Positions 13,201 through 23,058 of a stretch of DNA of 64,000 bases are shown here, piece by piece (positions within the stretch are counted from its first letter, which is position 1; each line of letters opens with the position of its first letter). This DNA is from Anticarsia gemmatalis. Taxonomy: Eukaryota; Arthropoda; Insecta; Lepidoptera; Erebidae. The stretch is taken from positions 1,302,001 through 1,366,000 of the forward strand of contig NC_134745.1 in the NCBI RefSeq assembly GCF_050436995.1. The letters are read 5' to 3'. Position numbers and translations under genes: made by a program. Under the pieces are notes generated by a model. The model was not told the DNA's origin and made no database searches. It saw only the letters and a program-made list of their open reading frames with translations.

Positions 13201-13584
13201 TGTTCGTCAGTATCCATGAAAAAACGGAGCCCGAAATTTGATTAAAGAAAGAGATATAAAGAGCCTCAAAAATTCTACTTATTAACTGCCAAGATTCAGT
13301 CCAAACGACAGTAAAAAAGGATGATTCATAAAAAATCGGCAAGCAAACATATCACACGTGCAATATCATACGACAGTAATCATACGATTTTATAACAAGC
13401 CTAATTCAGCTAATCGTTTTCTAATCTTTATATAGGCAATATTTTGTGTAACTATATTGCCCCACATACCGGAATTTAGATAATGATAACACAAAACTGA
13501 CGAGATAAGAAACAAAAAGACACGGAATTCGTAAACACATAAATTGTAGATGATTTTTATATAGTAGCTAATTAACTAGTACTG
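10213..13584. other. AT-rich DNA with one tRNA-like repeat scrap
   Basis: No gene was recognised. Near 11300-11330 a minus-strand box-B-like piece, GGTCCCACCCGGGATTCGAA, looks like the head of a decayed tRNA-derived SINE. The remaining open frames up to 98 codons are AT-rich, lack motifs and look random. Confidence 0.4.
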
Positions 13585-13754
13585 TAGCGCGAATCTCTAA
13601 AATTTGAACCATCGAGTATGGAGAGTTTGACGTTTTAAAATGTACTGCGAAAATAGTTTCTACGTCTTCCGCTAGAGGCGCTGACCAGATTTTAATACGA
13701 ATTTCCTTGATATCTGGCTGGTTGTTGATTCAATAGTAGTAGGGAATCGGGCTA
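13585..13754. mobile_element. MITE, TAGYGCGATTC family, copy 2
   Basis: It begins TAGCGCGAATCTCTA and ends with GGGAATCGGGCTA, complementary in inverted orientation. The interior shares AAAATGTACTGCGAAAATAG and TAGAGGCGCTGACCAGATTT with copy 1, in the same orientation. Length is 170 bp. It is non-coding. Confidence 0.8.
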
Positions 13755-13970
13755 CTGAATAGTAACCACAGCCTGTCACCGCGTAATCACTTGTTATAGT
13801 GATTGCCAATATGTAATTATGTTCGAGTTGCGCTTGAACAAGGATCAAATTGGTTTGTGGTAACCTATACTTATAATTAACGTTAAGTTACTGCAGTATA
13901 GCTATAGGTATATCGTAGATTGGATTTTCTATTCATACATTCTAGAGGTGTATGCTCTTTTTCAAAGTCA

Positions 13971-14055
13971 AAGTCAAATATTCTTTATTTCATAAGCTTT
14001 AACAAGTATTTGAAATCGTCAAAATATATTTTTATCTACCACTGTTTTTTTTTTT
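13971..14055 (-). repeat. 3' tail remnant of a non-LTR retrotransposon
   Basis: The plus strand reads TTCAAAGTCAAAGTCAAATA followed by TTCTTTATTTCATA. This is the inverted form of the short-repeat 3' terminus, (TTTGAC)n preceded by AATAAAGAATA, found on many moth LINE copies. Similar termini occur at 26472 and 41015. Only the non-coding end is present, consistent with 5' truncation. Confidence 0.6.
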
Positions 14056-14890
14056 AATTTCTTTTCTTTGTATTACTAAAACTGGGGTTTACCGGGTAAA
14101 AAAATAGAGTACTAGGCATTTCGGTTATCAACACCACTAGCAAGCAATTACTTTTAGTCTGAAACATCTAAGAAACTGTGACAAACAGTGAGACCATATT
14201 ACTATGATCAATTAAATCTGTGGTTGTAGTTTGCCACTATTTCCTTAAATTATCACATGATTCCAGCCTAAGGTAAAATAGATAACCGGCTTACCCAAGG
14301 AAGTGCAACAGTTCCTTATTATAGAAGAAGGAAGGAACAACAGAATATCCCAAGAAGGTCTTCCAAACACACTTTCCTTGAGATTAAATAGTTCTAAAGA
14401 TAACCCGAATTATCGACAATGTCGTTGGAATTAAAATAATGAACCTTTTAGATTACACTCTTAAATGGATAAAACGTTTTGAATGGGCATCTTGAAAACA
14501 TATGTCTAGGTTTTTAGGTTTGTGGGACAAAATGCACGTAGGTAAGCCTTTATAATAGGAGGTATAAAGTATAGTAGGTCACTCTGGACTTGAGCAAGGT
14601 CACTATTAGTGGTTCATGGTAAAACTTTGAAAAAAGTGAGAGCTGTGATTTTTTTTTCATTTGTATGGTTTAAGGCTTCAGCTATGCATATAGCTAGTAA
14701 TATAAGTTTATGAGTATCCTGAGAGAAGTCTACTTAAATGGCTTAAGTTGATTTCCTTTCTAAGGGATTAATTATGATTATGATGATTATTAGTCTTTAG
14801 ATTTAATCTAAACATCTCTTTCGATAAAAACTGCTGGGTGTTGTGTGACAGGAAATAAACGATAAATGATGATTATGATAATAAGAATTG
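14056..14890. other. AT-rich DNA, nothing recognised
   Basis: No gene or clear repeat end was seen in this stretch leading up to the SINE insertion. Confidence 0.35.
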
Positions 14891-15090
14891 GACTGCCTCC
14901 GTGGCGCAGTGGTTAAGGTCAACACGCCGCTACCATTGTGTCGGTAGGTCGTGGGTTCAATTCCCACACGGGACAATTAATTGTGCGATCCACAAATAAC
15001 TGTTTCGGGTCTGGTTGTATTCTTTGTCCGTTGTTTCTATGTTTGTAAAAGTCCCTGCGACAAAAGAGCAATTCTTAGTGCGAGAGAAAG
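14891..15090 (+). repeat. tRNA-derived SINE, full-length-like copy A
   Basis: The head carries an internal RNA polymerase III promoter: box A-like GTGGCGCAGTGGTTAAGG at about 14901 and box B GTGGGTTCAATTCCCAC at about 14951. The tRNA-like part runs roughly 14891-14974 and is followed by a non-tRNA body (CGATCCACAAATAACTG, TTTGTCCGTTG, ATGTTTGTAAAAGTCC) ending at AATTCTTAGTGCGAGAGA. The same architecture at 32950 and 37346 shows this is a dispersed element, not a tRNA gene. The extended variable region and poor stems agree. Confidence 0.9.
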
Positions 15091-18000
15091 AGAAATTATT
15101 GATTAGATTCATTTTTTTTCGTTTTTATTCTGACACCGCTTTCCTCTTGTTATCTCTAACTAGATCAAATCAAGACTAAGTGTTAGGTCCTAATACGTTT
15201 AGTTAGATCTAGTTCGTCTATTTGTAAATTGAAGGACGTTCCCTCCCTTTTTGTGTTGAACCTTACTCTATATTCATTGTTTGATTGTATCCTTTCATTA
15301 TTAAATGTTGTAGTAAATTCCGTTTTTATGCAAAGGATATTTAACCCGCTCATCAGTTCAGATTTTAATAAAACACAAAGATGTTTTAAGTAAATTAATA
15401 GACTTTGAAAAAAACCCGTAAGTGACTAATAAAACAGGTATTGGTTTCTTTTGGAATAAATGAAAATCTATATCATTGACTCCGCTCATATATTTTTATT
15501 AGAGTAAATTTAATGTCGGCTATATTTATATTTGTTTAATCTTTTCGATAAAGAGCCAAAGTTCCTAGCATTCATATTATGTGTTAAATATCTATCTAAT
15601 ACTAAGACATAAAACTCAATAGAAACAAGACGAAAATTATGTCACGATGAAATGCAAATTGCAAATAGCATAGATAATGTACAGTCAAAATAAACTGCTT
15701 TTGAGAAAATTACACAATAGTTCTTCAATGTTTCACAAATTTCGAGTACTCTATCATTAACATTTTACCAAAATAGGTGTCACTAGCCAAAAGCATTAAC
15801 ATTATGTTTAAAATTGCAAATTTCCAGCCATAATATCTGCATTAACAATGTACACGTTCAATATAAAGTGTTTTTGAGCGAAACATTCAACAAAAGATGT
15901 TTCAATACTGTAGAATGTGCTATATATTTCGGTAAAATATTTAAAGAGTATTGGAGACAAAGAATTTAATAATAAAACTGAAAACAAGCCTTTTACAAGC
16001 GACGCCTAAGTTTAAGGAATCGTATCTATTTTCAATATTAAAGGGTATTTTAGTAACTATTCAAATGCTTTTGTGATTATTGTTGTAAATTTTTGATACC
16101 GGGAATAATAAATATACCGGGAAATCTTGATAGTCTATATTTTTATTCTAGGAAAAAGCCAGTAATAATTCCAGGTTTTCTTTTTATTTTACAATGGCGT
16201 CGAGCCGAGAGCTTTTACTGGCTAATTGAAGGATTAGCGGCAGATCTTAATAGCGCGAGACTAATGGAATAAGGCAGTGGAAAGAAAATAGACTTGTTCC
16301 TTTTTATACTCGCCTTTGTTAATGGCTTCACTTACAATGAGATGAACATTCTTAATGTCATGATTTGGAAACCTGTGTAGTGTAATTTTGATGATCTCTT
16401 TGCCTGTATTTTGCATAAAGGGCCGTAGATCTGATCGGTATTATCAAAATCTTTTGTCAGTTTTTGTTTTTTTTTATTTAGGTCAACTTACAAAACATAC
16501 AACAAGAAACAGTTTACAAACATGAGTTGTAAAAAGTTGCCTTGTTTCCGCATATATTAAGTGCGTATTTTAAGTCGCTTAGGTATGCCCTAGAAGTCAA
16601 ATTTTAGTCAGTTTTAAGAAAAAGCAGCACAAAACCATCTTCATATAAATTTCATAAGTGATTCTGGCAACAAAATCAAGTTTTGAATCTCAATACCATA
16701 TAATATAAGTGTCATACTACGAAACCGGACTGCCAATGCGATTTCTCTTGAAGCTACAAAGGTATAATTTTTGCTTCCTTCTCAAGCATTTCGAATGTCC
16801 AGTTAATGCAAATGCATAATTAATGAACATTTAATGTAAAGCTGAAACGTTAATACGTTGATTTGACCTTTGTATTTTTATCACGTGTCTCTAAAGACAT
16901 GTAATTAAAACAACTTTTTAGGTGGCGTCTAAATCTTACTACTATAGTCGCTACGTAAGAATACAAAAAAAAAACGTAATGTAAAAATGTATACTTATAA
17001 TAAGATTTTAGTCACTTAAAAACGAAGAATGAAAAATCGATTTGGATTTGGAAGTGGCGAAATCACCCATTAAAGTTCCAAACAAATCACCCACATCACC
17101 ACGACCTTTACGCATTTAAGCATGTAAATCATCCCATACGAAATTAATGATAGCATCATCGTATACAGCATGTACACGCGAGTGACATGCAAATGACTCA
17201 GGGCACTACAGCCTACCGTACACTGTATAGCACTGTATCTGATTAGCAAGATAATTTAGATAATCAAACGTGTATCTACTTAATGCAACAATGCATTTGT
17301 AAATAATATGATGCATCACTTTTGTAATCTTGAAGCTATCGCACTATGATTAGTAGACGCATTTCTATTGCCCCTGTAGTCCGAATGGTACGCGACTAGA
17401 TGTTGCAAGGTTCTATGTTCGATGTTCAGGCCGAGGTAAGTTTTGCCTTATCCCATTAAAAAGAAGAATATCTTAAGTGATCCGGCCATCAGGCCTCTTG
17501 TAGCCTTATTTTTACAATAGGACCGTAAAATTTATTTAATTTGTATATTTGTAAAAGTCCCCGCGATACAATAGCAATTATAAGCGCGGAAGATGACGTA
17601 TTAAAAAAATACTGAAAGGCTAGCAGAATCATCAAAAACATCATACATATTTGCAGGTAATAAACAAGCCCATCTTTCTAAACGATGGTATAGACTTCGC
17701 TAAAATTATTTATAAGTTTCAGTCAATATTGTAGCATATGAAAATTGTCATGCATTAAAATTGTAGAGGAACTATATCTATGTATATACATATTTTACAC
17801 CTATTACTACATAAACGATCTTTTAACTCAAGCACTCACATTTGTAAAGTCCATTGCGGGGTCTTTTTGCCTGCTTTGTGTTTCCGTCGGTTCAATGTTT
17901 ATGAAGCCAGCGATGTAAAGAATATTCAGAACGAAGAGCAGTTTTAATTAAAAGTTAAGATAATAAAAGATAAAGGGGAACTCTTGTCACATTATAATGA

Positions 18001-18994
18001 CTATGTCTTAGATATTTTATAATTTTAATTTCTAAGAAGATAATAATCTAAGAAAATGTGTATTTATTTGTTGATTGTTTGGTACATTATTGTAATTAGT
18101 TAGTTTAAATTTAGAATTGAAAATATTGTATCTTATTAATACATTTGTTTTGAAGAACATTGTTTACGAATCTTTGATTAGGTAGAATATTTCATAAAAA
18201 AGGTGTTTTAGAAAGATTAAGTTTAGGTTAAGTTTTAAGACTTCTAACCTCCATACAAGTATTTTGAAGAGCCATATTTTCCATTATCCAGTAATTGCAT
18301 GTATTCTTAATTTCGCAGTTTTTTACCGATTCTCAATACCTACGTTATGTATTGCCTCGTTTGTATACAGTGTACACCTGACCTTTATATTTAAGGCTGC
18401 ATTATTTTTCCTTATCAAACACAATACGATTTTTATTGTTAATAAACTTTTTTATTATTAGATTTATATTATTTTTAGTTTTTCTGTGTTACAAAGTGCT
18501 ATCCACTTTTTTAATTATTTTGTGTCAGCATTTTTTTTCACATTTATATGTATATTTACATGTGTATGTATATTACATACAATAACGCATTTATCCAATA
18601 TATAAGGAACGTTTGTAAGGGTATCCTTAAAAACTTTCCTTATATTCATATAAATCTCAATTAATAATAATTTCGCACACTAAAACATATTTCTCACTTG
18701 CAAAATATGAATCAACAAATCGAATCGGGTTTTTTGTACAAGGAAATTACAAATAAACTTGTTTCCTTTTATTGTTACTCATTATCATAATCACACGTAA
18801 CCGGTTTATCTCGTTTCACTCATAACATTCGAGTATTCAAAAGCCTGATACTTTGGCAACTTTAACACTACGTTAAACATTTTTAACACTAGATTTCACT
18901 TCATGGCTTAGCACTAGATTAAAAACTTAGCTGTAGATGAAATAAGGAACAACAAAACTTTAAGTTTAAAACAAATTGGAGGGAATCTACTTAC
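15091..18994. other. Presumed start of intron 1, with SINE scraps
   Basis: Directly downstream, on the minus strand, of the GTAAGT donor at 18993-18994. It holds a diverged tRNA-like fragment at about 17368-17465, containing TAGTCCGAATGGTACGCGAC, and a SINE body scrap at 17547-17594, GTAAAAGTCCCCGCGATACA. A weaker scrap may lie at 17858-17940. No exon continuing the transporter was found by eye. The open frame at 18264-18461 is a hydrophobic AT-rich frame without family motifs. Confidence 0.45.
18989..18994 (-). promoter_or_regulatory. 5' splice site (GTAAGT) of exon A
   Basis: On the minus strand the sequence reads GACAAAACT then GTAAGTAG. The GT falls exactly after the codon for Thr-106, giving phase 0. 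The paralogous exon at 46038 uses the equivalent junction after the same residue, with GTGAGT. Confidence 0.85.
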
Positions 18995-19312
18995 AGTTTT
19001 GTCCAAAAGCCAGCTCGCAGGAAAGATCAGAGGTATATACGTAATCATGAAGATCATCGACGTCCAGTAAACCTGGATACTCGTCACCCCGTAGTACTTC
19101 ACCACCGCGTCCTGGATTATAGTGTACTGTATCCATTGCATCGAATTAGAGGCCGAGTAGAACACGAACACGAACAAAACCAGCCATCTAATAGGGAACA
19201 CCTGGTATTCAGCCGCACCCGACTTCTTACTAGGAGATTCCATCACGCCTCCCTTCTCTGCGACCCCATCCATAACACTCCCGCATACCTCCATATTCTT
19301 CATATCCGTCAT
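18995..19312 (-). CDS. First coding exon of an FLVCR-like MFS transporter (exon A)
   Basis: This is a partial gene: 106 codons from ATG (19310-19312) to a phase-0 splice junction at 18995, followed by GTAAGT. Residues 1-41 are hydrophilic and cytosolic. Residues 43-66 (FVFYSASNSMQWIQYTII) form membrane segment 1, and residues 81-102 (YWTSMIFMITYIPLIFPASW) form segment 2. The signature FYSASN…QW.QYTIIQ…YYGV…W.SM.…YIPL.FPASWLLDK is characteristic of the FLVCR/MFSD7 group of the major facilitator superfamily, plasma-membrane or organelle carriers linked to haem and choline movement. An in-frame TAA lies 12 bases before the ATG, and the ATG has AAA before it, so the start is well supported. The open frame runs on into the intron and that part should be ignored. 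Later exons, about ten membrane segments, are not visible. The family call is firm; the substrate is unknown. Its partner is at 46038-46397. Confidence 0.85.
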
Positions 19313-19600
19313 TTTATATATTTATAAGAAAATAATTTTATATTATTGTCGATTTATTGTCAGAATTTGGCATCTAAATATCACTGGGATTTGTTGATTT
19401 ATATTTAAGTTATTGTCAGTTTTCCCGCGCGCGTTTGTTTATGTTTCAAGCGAGGCACGGGCGTGTGACTCGCGCGGCGGTCGGCCGGTGACTGTTTTCC
19501 ATTTTCCTACAATCGGAGGCTGAATGAAGTGTTTCCTGTGCACCCTCCGTCCGGCTGCTGAGTGTGACGAGTACAATGATAGCTGTGACAGACGGTGTGT
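19313..19600 (-). promoter_or_regulatory. 5' leader and CpG-rich putative promoter of exon A
   Basis: The first 100 bases upstream of the ATG are AT-rich leader. Positions 19425-19500 then become strikingly CpG-rich (CCCGCGCGCGTTTG, GACTCGCGCGGCGGTCGGCC) in an otherwise AT-rich window. Such a patch just upstream of a first coding exon suggests a promoter and transcription start, but I found no unambiguous TATA or initiator, so the start site is not placed. Confidence 0.5.
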
Positions 19601-19830
19601 CTGTCAACAATCAAGTGATTGCTACGAGGTTTATTTACAGGTCCCATTCAATACAACTATTGAGTCATATTATTATCAATAGCGATATACATTCACGGTC
19701 GCAATTAAACCAGATTGTTTTATTTTTATGTGAACCTTAATGTATGATGTAAACAGGTTCAGAAACCGTGTTATCTTAATAAACATTACGTTTAACTTTT
19801 TATTCCGAGAATACTCGACAACTTAAGTAT

Positions 19831-20017
19831 CTGACTGCTGAAAGCTGGCTAAATTTGAGAAAATAATTTAGTTATATATTTTTTAACCCATTATTGACCC
19901 ACTGCTGGGCAAGTGTCTCCTCCCAAATGAGGGGGAGGGGTTAGGCATTGAGTCCACCATGTAGTCCAAGAGCGTGTTGGGTTATTTTCTCAAATTTAGC
20001 CCGCTTCCAGCAGTTAG
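19831..20017. mobile_element. MITE with 36-bp inverted ends and a moth repeat core
   Basis: The left arm, 19831-19866, contains GCTAAATTTGAGAAAATAA. The right arm, 19982-20017, contains its complement TTATTTTCTCAAATTTAGC. Over 36 bases the arms differ at about three positions. Between them is the CCCACTGCTGGGCAAGTGTC and CTCC…GGGGGAGGGGTTAGGC repeat. The element may be a composite or a fold-back MITE that captured the interspersed repeat. No target duplication was clear. Confidence 0.7.
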
Positions 20018-20978
20018 CCCGACCGAGGAATCAAAGCCACTGCCTTGATCAGCTAATATAAATAACTAGGACCACCAAAGAATCATATTCTCAATATCTA
20101 ACGACAAACACCGGCTTTGTTATTGATAAGTGAGTGAGTCAATTGTATAATAGATAATCATTTTATCACTTACGTCTGTGAACACGATTGTACAGACACT
20201 TGTAAAGACCTTTGTGATATGTGTGTGGTATTTGAACTATTTTCCTCAGTTAAAGGCATGCTTCATGTTTGTAAATATTAAGGACGGCTAGTTCTGAGAA
20301 ATATTAAGTTTACAATAGACTTAGTCTATTATTATATTAGAGAAAAGCATCCACTAGCAAATATAATAAGATACATTTGATGGAAATGAAAAATTTTTCA
20401 ACAATAATATTTTTTTCGATCTCGGCGAGACCTTTCAAACCTTCTAAACCAGAGCAGGAGAACATAGGTTTACAAAAAGATATCATAAATTTAAAATACT
20501 AAACTAGTAGATACTAGATACCATTGGCAAGAGAAGGGATAGGACATAAACCATACGTGAACAATATAATAGTATACATTAGTATACACAATAATAAGGT
20601 ACAATAATTAATAATTTCAATGCTAAAGCCAAACTGCTTGAACATATCGATCAAACAATAATTACTGTACATAATTAGTCACAATGAGTGTTCATATAGC
20701 TCAAAATGAACATTGTTATACAACACGGTGAAGAACAACACGCATGTCATTTCCGTCAATACAATGACACTACAGCTCGCTTCCCATGAGATTGTTTTGA
20801 CAGTCACTGTGGGAAAATCGCTCGCCTTCTATGTAATCAAACATCGTCGTTTAAGTTGCTTGGGTTTTGTATGGAAATCATTCTTGTTGCTATAGGTCCC
20901 AATAAGTTAACAACTATTGTCGTATACCTGTTACTATAATTTATCGTTGACAGTAGTATATGTATACAAAATTAACAG
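20018..20978. other. AT-rich DNA, nothing recognised
   Basis: No supportable gene. The 60-codon frame at 20713-20895 has no family motif. Confidence 0.35.
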
Positions 20979-21148
20979 TAGCGGGATTTTCTACCATATC
21001 GACTATAGACCAGCGGTTCGCTATCCATAAACTTTGTATATAAATCAGATCAGCGCCCCTAGGAACGCGCCGCAGGAACTATGGTAATAGAACATTCTAA
21101 AAGTTCAAATCCCTATTCTTGATAGTACTGACTGTAGAGAATCGCGCT
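20979..21148. mobile_element. MITE, TAGYGCGATTC family, copy 3 (inverted)
   Basis: Begins TAGCGGGATTTTCTAC and ends GTAGAGAATCGCGCT, and is 170 bp long like the copies at 8729 and 13585. Its interior, ATCAGATCAGCGCCCCTAGG, is the reverse complement of the AGAGGCGCTGATCAG core of the other copies, so this copy lies in the opposite orientation. Confidence 0.75.
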
Positions 21149-21714
21149 TCAGTACCCCGAGAAATCATTTTGAAATAAAATGAAATGAACGCGAGTGAAA
21201 ATTTCGTGGATGGGTGGCAGCCAGTGGAAACATAGTGATATTTTAGCTAACGTTTCTATTGCCTAGGAAGGTAGGCTAACGGTCGGCACCGGGAGTTTTC
21301 ATATAGGAACAGATTCGTTAGTCTATACGAAAGATTTTAGAACGGCTTAAAAAACTTTGTCATTAGAATGACCAGCATAAAAATATAACAAAAAAGTGCA
21401 CAGGTACATTGATCGGTTTAGTCAGATATATGTATCAATTGCTACAATATATCAATTTAATGGTCGAGAAATTGTAAAACACTTATGTTTTTGATAAGAT
21501 TATTGTCTACTATAAACGTTGGGTCACGGTCGTTCACATTTGTGATAAAGAGAATAATATTGTTCATTATTGACATGCAGTCAAGTATTGTCGTGTTCCC
21601 TATATGTAAAGATACACCTCATATCGATAGCGAATGAATACCACGTGTCTATTATAGTACAACTATTAATAAAAAGATTGCCTACCTATGTATCTCATTG
21701 TCCTTTTATCGTAA
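21149..21714. other. AT-rich DNA, nothing recognised
   Basis: No supportable gene or repeat boundary was seen in this stretch. Confidence 0.35.
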
Positions 21715-21715
21715 A

Positions 21716-21991
21716 CTAACTGACCCGCGCAACTTCGCTTGCGTCACATAAGAGAGAATGGGTCATAATTTTCCCCGTTTTTGTAACATTTTTTACTGGT
21801 ACTCTACTCCTATTGGTCGTAGCGTGATGATATATAGCCTATAGCCATCTTTCAATGTTAGATAGCCATTCTCGATAAATGGGCTATCTAACATTGAAAG
21901 ATTTTTTTTAAATCGGACCAGTAGTTTCTGAGATTAGCAAGTTCGAACAAACAAACAAACAAACTCTTCAGCTTTATATTATTAGTATAGA
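21716..21991 (-). mobile_element. Non-autonomous Helitron, minus-strand copy 1
   Basis: On the minus strand it begins TCTATACTAATAATATAAAG followed by CTGAAGAGTTTGTTTG, and ends GACGCAAGCGAAGTTGCGCG followed by GGTCAGTTAG. Canonical copies end CTAG, so this terminus is mutated. The interior contains GAACTTGCTAATCTCAGAAA and an inverted pair around ATCTTTCAATGTTAGATAGC and its complement. A second partial 5' end (TCTATACTAATATTATAAA) follows immediately at 21992-22011. No Rep/helicase coding is present, so it depends on an autonomous Helitron. Confidence 0.8.
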
Positions 21992-22154
21992 TTTATAATA
22001 TTAGTATAGATTATTATATAATACGTTTTCTTGTAAGAGATAATCAAGGCACTAGACAGTAATGTATCAATATCCTAAGCCTACAAGTTAGTTAATCTTT
22101 GGATCCACTGGGATTGTTTAAGGTAGACAGATAACTTATTGAAATATATTACAA

Positions 22155-22604
22155 CTAGCTGACCCGCGCACCTTCGCTTGCGTCACATATGAGAGAATGG
22201 GTCACAATTTTCCACGTTTTGTAACACTTTTTTATCTATCTATTGGTCGTAGCGTGATGATATAAAATATGCTTTTTTTAACGAAAAATATTCTTAAAAT
22301 TATTTATATCACATAATATAACGAAGTCGCGCTAAGGCATATCCGCCATTAAAACAGTTGCCATGACAACGGAATTTTGTTAATTTAATGTCATTATAAT
22401 ATTGATTATTCGCGACTTCTTTCGCCACCTGAATTTTCCCGGGAAATGCGTCATTTTCCCGGGGTAAAAAGTAGCCTATGTCCTTTCTCGGGTATCAAAA
22501 TATCTTCATACCAAATTTCATGCAAATTGGTTCAGTAGTTTAGGCGTGATTGAGTAGCAGACAGACAGACAGAGTTACTTTCGCATTTATAATATTAGTA
22601 TGGA
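22155..22604 (-). mobile_element. Non-autonomous Helitron, long subfamily, minus strand
   Basis: On the minus strand it begins TCCATACTAATATTATAAAT followed by GCGAAAGTAACTCTGTCTGT, and ends GCGCGGGTCAGCTAG. The 450-bp interior matches the plus-strand copy at 61953-62445, including the paired blocks AATGACGCATTTCCCGGGAA and GCGGATATGCCTTAGCGCGA. The TC start and CTAG end without terminal inverted repeats or target duplication fit the Helitron insertion pattern. Confidence 0.85.
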
Positions 22605-22866
22605 TGATATCATTTAGAACCCTGTATCCTTCGTTCGTAGTGAATTCATAAACATATCCTAAACACGTTGATCGAGTTTCTAATCTACAATCGTATACAC
22701 GTACAACCGATTTCAATACTATATATTATCTTAAGACAGGGATTAAGCTAGGATTATTTGGTGATCAGCAACATCTGTTACGTCTAGATAGATAGGCCTA
22801 TATCTGAAGTTGTAAGACTACCGGTATAGATCAAAAAGACTACCCAGGCAATGTTATCTTATAGAG

Positions 22867-23058
22867 CAGAGGTTCCCAACCTTTTCTTAGTCCGGGACCA
22901 CTTTTATATTATTCTTGTAAGCAGGGACAACCATGTAAGTATATCAAAAATAAAGTGGTAATCATCCTGGAAATACATTTTTTTTAAATCATTCTTGGAC
23001 CGTACCTTGACTTCTGCGGACCACCAGTGGTCTGCGGGCCACGGATTGGGAACCATTG
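22867..23058. mobile_element. hAT-type MITE with 8-bp target duplication
   Basis: The ends are CAGAGGTTCCCAACCTT and GGATTGGGAACCATTG, imperfect inverted repeats of the CAGNGGTTCCCAACC kind typical of hAT-superfamily non-autonomous elements. The flanks are TTATAGAG (22859-22866) and TTTTAGAG (23059-23066), an 8-bp target duplication with one mismatch. At 192 bp it cannot encode a transposase. Confidence 0.88.

Noticed and set aside
14891..14974. tRNA gene on the plus strand (also at 33090-33166 and 37346-37432)
   Set aside because: Boxes A and B are present but the same unit with the same 3' body and A-rich tail is dispersed three times, and the cloverleaf stems do not pair properly. They are SINE heads.
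18914..18994. C-terminal extension of exon A (VSRFPPICFKLKVLLF…)
   Set aside because: It begins exactly at the GTAAGT donor and loses similarity to the transporter family, so it is intron read-through. The same applies to 45852-46037 for exon B.
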